Shown here: one piece after another, positions 11,731-24,225 of the stretch | Numbering within the stretch: the stretch's first letter is position 1 | Layout of the letters: each line of letters starts with the position of its first letter | Assembly: GCA_028023455.1 (NCBI GenBank) | Contig: JAQFVV010000037.1 | Coordinates: 372,001 to 436,000 of the forward strand | Reading direction: 5' to 3' | DNA: 64,000 nucleotides | DNA from: Epiperipatus broadwayi | Lineage: Eukaryota > Onychophora > Udeonychophora > Euonychophora > Peripatidae | Program-made: the position numbers and the translations under genes | The notes under the pieces: generated by a model | What the model was told of the DNA's origin: nothing | The model's database searches: none | Seen by the model: only the letters and a program-made list of their open reading frames with translations

Positions 11731-11999
11731 TAAAAAGTTTAGTAAGAAATATAAATATATAAATTTATTAAGCGCTAGCAGATATCTAATAATAACGTAC
11801 AAGGCTAAAACCTTAGACAGAAGCGCCTTAAAAATGCTTATGTGACAGCCAATCAGATGTAATAATGACTGCATGTGGAACTCTCAATTCAAGAACACAA
11901 GAAACCCCATGCAGTCATTATTACATCTGATTGGCTGACACAAGCATTTTTAAGGTGCTTCTGTCGAAGGTTTTACATTATTATAAAACGTTTAGTTAG
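11731..11999. mobile_element. Fold-back element FB2 with decayed 16-bp duplication
   Basis: Arms at about 11798-11874 and 11908-11980 are inverted copies and include the stretch CCAATCAGATGTAATAATGA. Outside the left arm lies an unpaired leader of about 50 nt (11747-11797) containing TTATTAAGCGCTAGC. The flanks TAAAAAGTTTAGTAAG (11731-11746) and TAAAACGTTTAGTTAG (11984-11999) match at 14 of 16 positions and look like an aged target-site duplication. The layout is that of FB1 and FB3. Confidence 0.7.
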
Positions 12000-12449
12000 G
12001 ATATTGCACTTCTCTGCTTGATGAATGGAATGTCCACCTTTCTTCTATGCATAACATATGTAATGCAACTGACCCTCTTCTCTGTGCATGCCATAAAACA
12101 TTTTGTGAACAGCTGGCCAATATTTTCCATTCAAAAATACATTTAAGAGATAATCTCCAAGATTAAATTAACATGTCCCGGCTAATGCAATGTATTGATT
12201 TAATCCATTTTTTGATGGTATTTTATAAATAAATAACCATTAATAAAAGTGGATGTGGTTTTGCATTATTATAATTAAATATAAGTTGTTGTTGTGGCCA
12301 CAATATATATATATTTTAAATGCCTATTGTCATTTAAATTAGAATACAGTATATATAGAGACCCTTTGATTCCTCTTGGAGGCCTTAAAGGAACCGAGCA
12401 GGGCAAATTCTTAATGTCCACTCCACACGTTCTTGTCGTTGCAGCTGTT
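12000..12449. other. Sequence upstream of RTE copy 2
   Basis: AT-rich, except for a GC-richer patch at about 12360-12445 just before the LINE coding part begins. That patch could be host target DNA or an unrecognised 5' piece of the LINE. Confidence 0.35.
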
Positions 12450-15197
12450 ATTACTATTTGGACTTTGTGAAGTTAGAAAAAAAGGTGAAGAAACAATTGA
12501 TTTAAAAAGTGGACATATACTCTACTATAAAGGCACAAATATTGAAAATACAAGTGGAGTAGGATTCATTATAAATAAAAAATGAAAGAATCACATTGTG
12601 GAGATTGATGGTGTATCGGACAGAGTGGCAAGATTAGTTTTACAACGTAATAGCAGATACCAAATGCAGATAATTCAGGTTTATGCCCCAACAAGTTCTC
12701 ATAGTGATGAGGTTATAGAAGATTTTTATATGGATATACAAGAGGCTTTTTATCAGAGCAAACAACATTTTAAAATTGTTATGGGAGACTTTAATGCTAG
12801 AATTGGTAAACAAATAAAAATGAAAATGATGTAGGTAATTTTGGTTATGGTAATACAAATGAGAGAGGATATAGACTTGTGGAGTTTGCAGAAAAAGAAA
12901 AACTTTATATTATGAATTCTTTTTTTGAGAAAAATGTTATAAGGAAATGGACATGGAAGCATCCAAATGAAGGTACAGCAGAATTGGATTATATTTTGAC
13001 TAACAGAAAATACATATTTCAAGATTGTAATGTTCTTAATAAATTTAACACAGGAAGTGATCATCGATTAGTAAGATGTAAGATACATGTTAATGCAAAC
13101 CTAGAGAGACAAAAATTATTAAGAAAAACAATATTTACAGTTGATAATCCTAATCTTCAGAAACATTCTAATGAATTTAAATTAGAACTTACAAATCAGT
13201 TTCAAGTATTAGTAGATTTTAAACATGATTCAGATTTGAATGACATTAATAAGAAAATAACTGATACATTTTTAAAAACTGCAACAAAGATAGCTGGTAG
13301 AAAAAAGCAGCAATTGACCAATAAAATTTCTACTGAGACTAGAGAATTTATGAAGAAAAGGAATATGAGAATATACAACAATGATGCATTAAAAAATATT
13401 GAATATCTCGAATTTTGTAAAATAGTGTGGAAAAGAGTTGAAAATGATATAAGAAAGTATAATTGTGAACTAGCAAGGAAAGCTGTAGAAGAGAATAAAA
13501 GTCTAAAGAGTGTAAAACAACATTTTGGTATTGGTAGGAAATTTATATCTGCAATAAAAAAAAAAAGATGGCATTATTACTTAAAAGAGAGGTGACATTA
13601 TGAAATGTGTAGAAGACTTCTATGAAGAATTATAATAGTAGTAAAGAACAAGTGTGTCCTATATGTATTATATCATCCGAATTGCCCAGAATTTTGAATG
13701 AAAAAGTGAGATATGCAATTAAATTTCTGAAGAAAGGGAAGGCTCCAGGTAATGATGGAATTATAATTGTTATATTAAAAGAAGCAGGTGAAGAAATAAA
13801 AATTTTTTTAGCAAAGTTATATACCAAATGTCTAAATGATCAAGATGTACCAGATGATTGGAAGAATGTAGTATTAATATTAATATTTAAAAAAGGTGAT
13901 AAAGAAGATATTAGAAATTACAGACCTATCAGTCTTTTATCAGTTTTATACAAAATTTTTACTAAGATAATTACAACTCGTCTACAGAAAACACTGGATT
14001 TCCACCAACCAAGAGTACAAGCTGGATTTAAAAGTGGTTTTAGTACAGTAGATCATATCCAGGTATTGAGAGAAGTTATAGAAAGGACAAATGATTATGA
14101 GTTGCCATTGTGCTTAGGATTTGTAGATTATGAAAAGGCATTTGATTCTATACACATTTCTTCAGTGATTAAAGCATTGGATCATCAAGGTGTAGATCCA
14201 GGATATTGTCATATTTTAAAGAATATTTATAAAAATGCAACAGCAACAATTAGATTACATAATGATAGTAGGAAAATCAACATTGAAAAGGGTGTAAGAC
14301 AGGGTGATTGCATATCTCCAAAACTTTTTACAGCAGTGCTGCAAAAAGTATTTTGTGGATTAAAATGGGAAGCTAAAGGAGTGAAAATAAATGGTGATTA
14401 TTTAAGTCATTTAGATTTTGCAGATAATGTAGTTGTTTTTGCAAATAATGCTTTAGAGTTACAGGAAATGTTGTAGGAGTTATCAGATGGAAGTAGGAAA
14501 GTAGGACTAAAGATAAATGTTAAAAAAACTAAAGTAATGATTAATAGATTTTCTCAAAATATGAAAATAAAGATTGATTATGATGAATTAGAAGTTAACA
14601 GTTACAAATACCTTGGTCAGTATTATTACTACAGATGGAAACATAATGGATGAAATTAATCATAGAATTAAACTTGGTTGGAGTGCTTTTGGTAGAAATA
14701 ACTTGATACTAAAAGAAAATATGCCTATGTGTTTGAAAAACAAAAAGGTTTTTAATAAATGTGTTTTGCCAGTTCTTACTTATGGATGTGAGACTTGGAC
14801 ACTTAATAGAAGAGCAATACAGAGATTTCGGACCACTCAAAAAAGTATGGAGAGATGCATGTTGGGAGTAACAAGAAGAGATCGAAAACGCAATATATAG
14901 GTAAGAAAACAAACAGGTGTTACTGACCTCATTGAAAAAATTAAAAGACTGAAGTGGAGTTGGGCTGGACATATTGTTAGAAGAGATGATAATAGATGGA
15001 CACTTGACATTTTAAACTGGATTCCAAGAGATTGTAAAAGACCCAGATAGAGACCACATGTCAGATGGATGGATGGATGAAATAAGAAAGTGTGCAGGGG
15101 TGATGTGGAGAAGAGAAGCTAAAGATAGGTAAAGATGGATTGAACTTGGTGAGACCTTCATCCTGCAGTGGATTGATAATGGTTGATGATGATGATA
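12450..15197 (+). pseudogene. RTE-type LINE copy 2 (endonuclease/reverse transcriptase), nearly full coding part
   Basis: Best LINE copy in the window. Reading across frames: FGLCEVRKKGEETIDL (apurinic-type endonuclease, near 12460), QVYAPTS and GDFNARIG (12680-12810), NERGYRLVEFAEKEKL, WTWKHPNE, ELDYILTN and GSDHRLV (12860-13070), a basic linker, the RT entry region with YRPISLLSVLYKIFTK (near 13920), AGFKSGFSTVDHIQVLREV, motif A FVDYEKAFDS (near 14130), motif B GVRQGDCISPKLF (near 14290), a degenerate motif C as LDFADNVVVF (near 14410), then YGCETWTLN and the C-terminal WAGHIVRRDD. The tail is TGGTTGATGATGATGA at about 15180-15196. Defects: the N-terminal endonuclease is missing (5' truncation), frameshifts near 12830, 13590 and 14620, and stops near 14476, 14898 and after 15040. 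Motif C reads FADN instead of the usual FADD, so the encoded enzyme would be impaired anyway. Confidence 0.9.
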
Positions 15198-17605
15198 TAT
15201 AGTACAGAATACAGCCCCAAAAGGCTTATACTATATATAAAAAAAATTCTTTCAAGATTATAAAAGTCTAAAAATAGTTTAATTTTTCAGAAGCTTTATT
15301 CGTGCTTTCAACTCTACTCCAACGCTAGATAGTAGATTAGTTTCTGGCTAAGGTAGTAATAGGTATAATAGTTACCACATTCAGTGCATTGATTATTTAA
15401 CTTTGCAGTGCAGAAGCAAAGCAAAAAAAAAGTATCATATGCATAGAAATATCATGAATCATGTAAAATCAAAATTTTATATCTTTACTTTCAGTTTATT
15501 TGACTAAATATAAATTCCAACACATGTCATTTATTTTCCCTGTTTCTCGAAAGAGGCTGCAAGGAAATGTTTTCATTGTTTTCAACCAGATGTGCAGTTA
15601 AATGATATAATAATTTATGGTTCACAACAAAACAGAAAATATTTCTTTTATAAACATTTTTTTCTGAAAGTCTGCTTGCTTACAAAAAAAAAAAACCAAA
15701 AAAGTTGAACATAAATGATCTTTGAATGTGGACATAATTTTAATTGCTTAAAGCAGCCATTGAACAAACTTAAATTAGAGGGTGATAAAATAAAACTATT
15801 GCAATCTACCACATGGAAAAACTGTTCATCATATTACAGCTATTCTTTCATTTCTAATATTTATTATCTTTACCTTGCATTTCAAAATCACTTATTTCAG
15901 AAACTGAACTTATTTTCTATTTTATCAAATTATATGCCATGCACTTAATTATTTTCACCTTTATTACTATTGCTGACATTTAAAATTTCTCTAATATCCT
16001 GTCTCATTCACTAGAAAAACACTGTTACAAAAATGTTAATTAATTGTAAGTATTATGACAGTTCATATATTCATATACATACATATAACAAAATTCAGTT
16101 GTGACCACCAATCATAATTAACATTTAGAAATTAAATGAGTTTTAATACAACTGTGTTTTATAAATAAGATTATCAAAAATGTTTTTAAAAAATGTCATT
16201 AAAAGATTGTCTATATTGATTTCTATTGTCTCTAAACAAGGATTATCTACAATATACATATAAGTACACAAGACTTCAATATTCCAGATTATTCATAAAT
16301 ATGCAAATATGTAGTAGCAATAAAAGTGAGTAAATTTCTAGAAGAACAATATAAGGATGCAATATTATCACTCGTAAACAAATACAGTCATTCCAACTGA
16401 AAAAAAAAGTACAAAGTTAAAGATGAGTTTTGTAATGATTATATAAACAAACCTTGAATCAAAATAAGTTCACATTATATCACAGGTTGATTCTTTAGTT
16501 TGTTTATTTGGTATCATACAATGCTATTTCTTAACCTCTTTTACAGCCATGTTTAATTTTTAATAGCTTATAAAATACTATGAAATCACCTTATTAGTCA
16601 TAATATTCAGCTTCTCTGAATCAGCGTTTGTATATTTAGTATACAACTACTATTTTGACATTACATAATCCTAATTCCTTTGGCATTATGGTATCAATCT
16701 GTTTAATATGAACCACTAAATTATAATAATATCTAAAAACGTCCATTATATGCTAAAAAGTTACATTTTAAAAATAATCATAGTAAATAATAATTTTCTT
16801 ATTAATATATATATATATTAAAAAACATTGCAATTATTGTTAGATTATAAGAATGTAAAAATATAAATATTTATATTTCAATAAATCACATTTTAGAATG
16901 CCCTCTTCAGTTATCAAATCTATAACATACCTACCTATTCAAGAACACTACAAAAATTAAAAGAATGAAAAATCAATTAGGAAGATAAGAGAATTTTCTG
17001 CACTTTATAAGTATTTCAGATTATACATTCAAGTACTAATGAGTTATTCCATTGGACTCAGCCATGTAGCTCTAGTATTCTAGATTTACTTAGTATGTAC
17101 AAGCCATATGCAAAATCAATTATTTCCTTTCTCTACTTTTAATTAAACTGTTTACAATGGAATTTATTTTAAAATATAAATTATTAAATTCAAATTATAG
17201 TTTCAGACTGCCACTTAGTTATTCAAGGTGAACCAAATTATGATGGGTGATTAATTACTTGTAGTTGTCAAGTAATGACAGAATTTATTTATTAGTGTGT
17301 TTATCTTAGATATGTTACTGTGAAGTAACCAAACATATGAAATTAGCTTTAGAAATAAATTTTTATGTATAGAGAGAAAAAAAAGCCATTTGAATTTCAA
17401 TTAAGCTCTTATGAGAGTTGTAAAAATTATAATTATTTTTTAATTATAATTAAAAAAAAAAAAAACAAGAATATTCAGGTTTTTAAAAATTATAATTATT
17501 AAATTATTTGCAAATTGTAAAAATTTTGACAAGCATGTAAAAATAAATAAATCTATATTTGATGTGTATTTAAAAATTGTCAATAATCACTGATGGCTAA
17601 ACTAA
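15198..17605. other. AT-rich stretch, no gene seen
   Basis: Microsatellite (TA)n near 16805 and poly-A runs. Nothing else is recognised. Confidence 0.5.
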
Positions 17606-18001
17606 ATTATAGTATTTTAATAAATCAATTATTTTATATAGCGCGCGAAGTTTTATAAACTGTAATAGCTAAACAGCATTAAGCTGTTGCACATCCGCTT
17701 TGCAGATTTTAACTATAAATGACTGAATACAAACACTTCAAACACATGATAAAGTCATTCAAGCATGTAAAAGTAATTTAAAGTGATTATTTAATATCTT
17801 CACGCTTTCACTTTCAGACACTTAAGATTTGCCCATACAAAAGAGTTTGGGTTCGAAAAGATAGATGGCCACCTGGCCATTCTATCTTTTCCCAAAGACT
17901 TTATCATGTGTTTGAAGTGTTTGTATTCAGTCATTTATAGTTAAAATTTGCAAAGCGCATGTGCAACAGCTTAATGCTGTTTAGCTATTATAGTATTTTA
18001 A
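17606..18001. mobile_element. Fold-back element FB3 with perfect 15-bp target-site duplication
   Basis: The direct repeat ATTATAGTATTTTAA occurs at 17606-17620 and 17987-18001. Between them lie a 40-nt unpaired leader (17621-17660, with ATATAGCGCGCGAAG) and inverted arms of about 96 nt at 17661-17756 and about 17897-17992, the last few bases overlapping the right repeat. The loop has its own hairpin, AAAAGATAGATGGCCACC and its complement near 17865-17890. No ribozyme core was found in the arms. The layout is the same as FB1, FB2 and the 53.5 kb element. Confidence 0.85.
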
Positions 18002-18420
18002 ATAAAATCAGTAAACTTATAAGCTAATTAAGAAGTCATAAAAGCTTTTATATAAAAAACATTTTAATATATATACTGTAATTCAATACACCAATTTCTT
18101 CTTTGTAAATCTTGTTTTTATATGATTATTATAAAAATATATAAATATACATCAACATTTCCACTATTTAATATTATAGTGTTTATCAAGGAAACTGAAA
18201 AATAAAAATGTATAACAATAAATATAAATATCAAATATTCCAAACAATCCTTCTCTCCTCACAATATATATATTGTACCATATATATATATGATACAAAT
18301 GTGTTGGCATTTGGTAATATTTAAAAGCTAAAAAAAATAAAAAATAGATATAGTTCAATATTTATTTATTTTTATTTGTGAATTTTGAGCCACTTTCGAA
18401 AATAAATTTATCACTTGCAG

Positions 18421-18510
18421 GTTTCAGGCTGGTTGTTGATGATGTCGCAGCACCATCTGATGGCAGCAGTATACTCCCTCCTCAACTACCGAAATTCCAA
18501 ACACAAGTGA
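18421..18510 (+). other. Weak exon-like island 1
   Basis: After the acceptor-like TTATCACTTGCAG the frame reads on from VSGWLLMMSQHHLMAAVYSL for 29 residues to a TGA stop. Composition is less AT-rich than the flanks. No homology is recognised, and the island may be a fragment of an old repeat. Confidence 0.15.
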
Positions 18511-19395
18511 TTACTATCAGAGTTTTACTGATAATTAAAAATGGCCAAGAAAACAAAAGATGAAAATATAACATGCACAAAGATGTAACTCTGGTCGAAG
18601 TATAAAAGGAGGAGACAATTGCAGAGTCTAATCTTTTTGGTTGGCAATTTTCTTGTGTCCTGGATGGGGTGAGAGGACAGGAGAGGCTAACTACGGTATT
18701 CTTGTTCTCCAAAATGCATCCATTCAGGACTACTCATATGCTAAACTAATTTGTATGAGTGAGTAGAAACCAGAACATTTGCAGACACTTTTCATCATAA
18801 AAGAAGTCACTCCAAAAGCTTCCCAGTCTAGCCATAACTTACCACAAACCAGAAAAGAGAAAATTTCGACAGAAGGAAATCAAAGTTAACTACCACTGAG
18901 CTCTTCATCCCAAAAATGTGCATGATACAATAATCATACCCTAACTCATGTCTGATTCTCTATGTTAGCAGACTAAATTTAAAATATAAACTTCTCATAC
19001 CAATAAAGAGACATTAATTTTTTTATTCTTCGAGAAACTATTTCATTTATGGCTTATTGGAGAAAATTTAAAAAAGAAATTATAACACAAACTGTTTTAA
19101 TTATTTGATTAACATTATTATCCGGGTGTGTGTACGTTCCTTCCACTTTATTAGTAATTCATAATTATCATCTAAATATTTTAGTGTCTTCATAAAATAT
19201 TTACCATTGATATAAACCTTTCATTCTACGTTCTTAATTTTAGTTTATTAGATTTTACTATTAAAAAATTATTTTGTGAAATGAATAAATTACCTATGCC
19301 AATATGCTGTTTAATAGTCAAAGCTTGGGGAAAATTAATACAAAAGATTAAGTGAGAAAGCGAATTTTCTAAAACATCTATTTAGTTATTTGCAG

Positions 19396-19464
19396 CAAAT
19401 CCAGGAGATACGATGCAGTGAGAATCAGTGGGTCTACAACCCTAGCATCCTCTTAAACAAATAA
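19396..19464 (+). other. Weak exon-like island 2
   Basis: After the acceptor-like TTAGTTATTTGCAG the frame reads QIQEIRCSENQWVYNPSI and a few more residues to TAA. It would fit a terminal exon only in phase 0. No family is recognised. Confidence 0.15.
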
Positions 19465-19764
19465 AAAACTGATTCTGCCAGAAATATGATTCTGAATAAA
19501 ATATTAGGTCAGTTAATCTGTGTTTTAAGAATTATTCTAATTCACACATGAACGGAGTAAATCTTACATAGTTTGATTAACTAATGCATTATCCTGAGTA
19601 ATGTAGACAATCTAATCTACTGGTAAACTGCACAATATATAAAATACTCTTTACCTCAAACCCTTTCTATTACAACAATCTCAAAAACTTATCACATTTT
19701 TTATACTTATATACTTTATCTAATAATACTATAAAAACAATTTACTTAAAAAAAATCTATTACC

Positions 19765-20750
19765 TTCTTTTTTTCTTGCTTTTTTTTCCATTAACATTCT
19801 ATTCAATTCAAGTTTAATTTCACTAATGTAAATTCCTTCTTTATTATTCTTCCATAGTATGATTTTATACATTCCAACTTTATTTCAAAGTCTTTATGTT
19901 TAAACTTAGTCATATGATCAAAAATAGCAGACCTTTTATTACTTAAATGCTGTTTTAATCTAGTTGCTAATTTATTTTTTGTAGTCCCAACATGTGACAT
20001 TTTAAAAACAATTCAAACATTTTATCACATAAACCAAATTCATAATTTCTAAATTATTATAATCCCTATTATCATTAATTAATAAACTTAAACTTTTTTT
20101 CTTTTTATAAAGAGGACAAATAAAAACATATTTTTTATTAATTATATTAAATAATTTCCTAATTTTAATAAACACATCCTTTGAAATATTGAAACCAATA
20201 TAAATTATTTTTTTACTATTATTATTATTCCTATTTAATTATATTCTATTCTTTTTTTTATCAATATTTTTATTAGAAGACAAATCTTAATAATCTCATT
20301 AGTTTGACTGGAAAACATAGATGCATTCATTCTATCTTTTAAAAAGACTTTATCTTGTGTTTGGAAAGAAGAGTATTCATTAAAAAAGTGTTCGATCTGT
20401 AAAGTGCACCTGCAGTGGAGTAATCTATTATTATTATTATGATGATAATCAGTTATATAACAGTCATGTTTTATCATATTCATTCTTAAACAAATCATCA
20501 TTTGAACATAATTTAATTGCTCTTTGAATTCTATTATTAATAAAATTTATTTTACTATGATTACCAATATCTGATGTCCAATTATTTAATAAACCAAAAA
20601 AAAAATTTTTTTTTCTATTTACAGAAGTTTCTATTACAATAGTACTATTATTACTAATTTTTTTTATTAATCTTAACATCCATATATTCAATAATATTTT
20701 CTTTTTCCATAGTAAATCTAAATTTCTCCTCTTTACTACCATACCGTTTT
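19765..20750 (-). pseudogene. Penelope-like element, C-terminal RT part and GIY-YIG endonuclease
   Basis: Penelope-like elements encode a reverse transcriptase fused to a GIY-YIG endonuclease. On the minus strand the pieces come in the family order: EEKFRFTMEKENIIEYMDVK (near 20735-20660), the thumb segment with KINFINNRIQRAIKLCSNDD (near 20560-20480), then LVYVIKCLNC (near 20040), the Y.i.C..C lead-in of the GIY-YIG domain. After a one-base frameshift comes HVGTTKNKLATRLKQHL with SAIFDHMTKFKHKDFEI (near 19990-19880), the HVGTT and R...H part of the domain, and finally EFTLVKLNLN. Stops and frameshifts make it dead. The stretch 20260-20460 does not fit the family and may be an indel or small insertion. 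Composition is extremely AT-rich. Confidence 0.75.
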
Positions 20751-20839
20751 CTGCCTAATCTATTTTTATTAGACACGAACAGCCATATGATTAGGTTTGT
20801 ATATCTGTTAAGACTATATCCATTATCTACCATGCCCAC

Positions 20840-23800
20840 ACCTAATCTGCTTTATTATCTATTAATGATCTAAACTTGAGTGTAAGCATTGTATACTTCA
20901 GATATAATGGTCCTAATTATAACAAACTAACTCCTTACATTCTTATAAAACCTTCCTTAGCCCTCATATATAGTAGTTAATGATATCTATCTTAGCATAG
21001 GCAAGGACAATTTGACCTACTTACACTAGATACTAATTTCCACTCCCATTATTGTCTTTACTAGTTTAAATTTATTTTTTATTAGATGCCAGGATTCTGT
21101 TTAGACATCCCTACTAAATTGACAAAGGAAGTGAATTATTTATATATCTTGATACCTGAATAATCAACCTGAAATTCAATAATGTGTGTTGGCATAAAAG
21201 TTGAATTTTACAAAGATCACTGAGAGCATACATTTATTCGGCTTAACAAATGACATTATAGTTTTCTTTTTTTATTATTATTCTTTTAAGATCATATTTA
21301 TTTTTTAATTTAAGAAATAAATAAATAAAAGCAATATAATTATAAAGAGCCAATAGTAATGTTTATAATTCCTTATAATCCATATGTGGAATATTCTCAA
21401 AGGTTAGTTCAATAAATATGAGTACAAAGTTAATTTCTTACCAGTAAGATTGTTCAGTAGAATAGTTCCTTGGCAATAAATATAATCCTCAGGCTTTCAC
21501 TCGGTTGTCTGTATGTTAAATCCTAGCTTTAACGTGATGGTTCTATCTCAGGCAGGTGACAACTTCAATCTTCTAAATCATTATAAGGATGTCCAAGGGA
21601 AAGGAAAGACCGGCGATATACAGGCGTTCTAGCTGCCCATCTGATTATTGGCAACTATCATGGAATAATTCTGCATCTTGTCGGATATCCAAGGAAAAAG
21701 ACCCTTTATTCATGTCCATCCCTTTTATATCTCCCCTTGAAAACTCGTCACACATTGAACACCTCCCAAATTCCTTCTTCAAACTTTTATCTTTCATTAG
21801 ACTTTTGTTCTCAAAGTTCTCTTTCTCGTAACTATTGCAGCCATATTTAATTATCAATGTCACACTTTGCAGAACTTTTACCACTATTTGAAATCAGCAG
21901 TCGCTTTTATTATTTCCATTTGCTTTTTTCCTTTTCATTGCAAAAAAAAAAAAAACAATGTGTACTGCCTCAAGGAAAAAAAATTTTCTAAGTTTAATCA
22001 AATAAAAGATTTATTCTATATTGTAACGATATATAAATATGTCGTTACATTAATTTAAAATAAAAACCTAAAAGTTTGCAAATAAAAGGAAAAAACTAAA
22101 CGCTAAAATTAAAATATTGTTAAACGTATACATTCGCACAGATGCTAAACTTTAAAAATATTTTTTTTCATAAAAAAAAAAAAAAAGTATTTGAACGTAT
22201 TTTTTTAAATAAAAAAATACAAGATTGAAATATAAAAATATTTTAATAAAAAAAAATAACGTAAGTTAAAATAAAAACAGGTATTAATTAATTCCTGTAA
22301 TCTATAAATGGAAATGATTGTTTATTAATTATCTAAAAGCTGTTTAATTAAAAAGTCAGATGAAACGTTAGATAAGTGAGTACAAAGAAATTAAATGACC
22401 AATGCGAACACCAGAAATTCAGCACGGACCGTAACTGAAACACCAGAGGATTAGTGACGTATTGCCGATTGAATCCTATGATCAAATGATAAGAGGCTAA
22501 GAAAAATATAAAAGCCAAATGATTATTAAAATTTTTATCTTAGAGTTGACTATGAATAGATCGTTATAACTAGCTATATTGCAGATTTTCACGATGTGGA
22601 AGTCTGCAATAAATTTAATTTTCCGGACAACCAGCTGAGGCCTCTGGATGACAGTTCCTGACCAAATGCATGGCAAGTCGCAGTTTCATTTCAAAGAAGG
22701 ACAAAATCTACTAAAGTGATCACGAAGATGGACTTCTCAATCTATTAAATCCGTAAAGTATGAACTATTGTGTCTATCTAATAAGAACTTTCCTAAAATT
22801 GCAAGTAATTAATAACTGAAAATAAGAAATTCTATCTGACTTTTAAGTTTTTTAAAACAAATTAATAATGTTTAAAATTATATGTTTCCCGATTGATAAA
22901 CATCATTTCTATTTTTTTTTATATATATATTGTAAAGATTATTTAAATGTATGAAATTTAAGTTGTTTATAGACGCTTGCATGGATTCGTTTGCGGTTAA
23001 TTATATTTTGGTTTTCATATTTGATCAAAATATATAGACATTCGATAAATACTGATACCTTACGGTGAGTATCTAAAATGTATTTATTCGGATGTCTTTT
23101 AAGTTATTGGTGACAACGCAAGTATCTTATGGTGAATACTATTGGGTTACTTATAAGTTTCCCTCTGCGATTGTCGGTATCAATAATTTTGTATTTTGAT
23201 CGTTTATGTTTATTTTGAAATGTTTTTGACCGTGGAATCTATGTAATCGATCTATACCCAACATTTTTAAACAAATCTGTGCGAACGTATCTAAATGTTA
23301 AAAATTAAGTCGGGCGTGAATGGCTATATAGTTTTGTAAAGTTGTATTAAGGGAGGGTAATCTTAGGTTATTCATTTCGTAGTTGAATTGGTTCAATGGA
23401 TTGGATATATTTATGTAATTAGTAGATGTAGTATGAGGTCCGCTACGGGCAGGATTATAGATATACGCCACACACCCTCTGTTTGCCTATGGATGGGTTT
23501 GTAAGTCGGCAGAAGACCGCAGTCCATTCCTATGGAGTTTTTAGTTTATTGATCTACTTGCCAACAGATGTCACATTCCTGTTGGTGGAGAGTCAATATC
23601 TTCTCTATTTCTACTTATTGTTCAGATGTACATTCCTGACAATATAGTATTTTGTGTTGTCGTATCATGCTACATTGAATACATGAATGTATCAGATGGA
23701 TTGGCGCCAGTTGATTACGAAATTTGTTGCCTAAGGTTAAATCAGGGAAGAATATTTTCCTTTCAAATGCAGACCTATGTAATCCATTCATACTCGACCC

Positions 23801-24225
23801 TCTAAATAAATAGTAAACTCATTATTTGCAATCTACTTAAATTTAGAATTAAAGATCAATATAAAATTATAAACGTTAAATTTATTCCTCAATTTAAATA
23901 TTATTTTATATGTGCGTAAATAAATGTTTTTATGTGTTAATTTCTGGCAGTGGCTTTTATTCTTTTATATTTAAGATATAAAATTTATATTTTGTTATCT
24001 CTGCTACTCCACTGAGCTAGTGACAATGGGCTAACGATCTAAATATGTAAATAAAGTGGAATCCTAACAGCGCGTATCTGCCTACTCTATAAATTTTTCT
24101 AGGCTCAAATGCCTAGATGGCGCCCTTTGGTATTGCGGTGCGATCTCCCACTTCGTTTGGATCGTTATAATATATTATTATATATATAAATTTCCCTAAC
24201 AAGCTTTTTTTTATATATATATTCC
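20840..24225. other. Unclassified DNA between the two Penelope-like fragments
   Basis: About 3.4 kb without a recognisable protein. GC content is higher near 21480-21720, 22620-22720, 23440-23540 and 24060-24160. A minus-strand open stretch at 21645-21884 has two cysteines in FGRCSMCDEF but no known family. The ends show no terminal repeats that I could see. It could be a non-coding transposon inserted between two fragments, or older host DNA. Confidence 0.4.

Larger units (their letters stand above)
18002..19764. other. AT-rich stretch with two weak exon-like islands
   Basis: Mostly AT-rich. Islands of higher GC at 18371-18740 and 19385-19460 are listed separately. Confidence 0.4.

Noticed and set aside
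11798-11980. CTGATTGGCT followed by a long stem and TGTCGAAGG in FB2, resembling a hammerhead
   Set aside because: The core is wrong (CTGATTG) and GAAA reads GAAG; the long stem is explained by the inverted arms.
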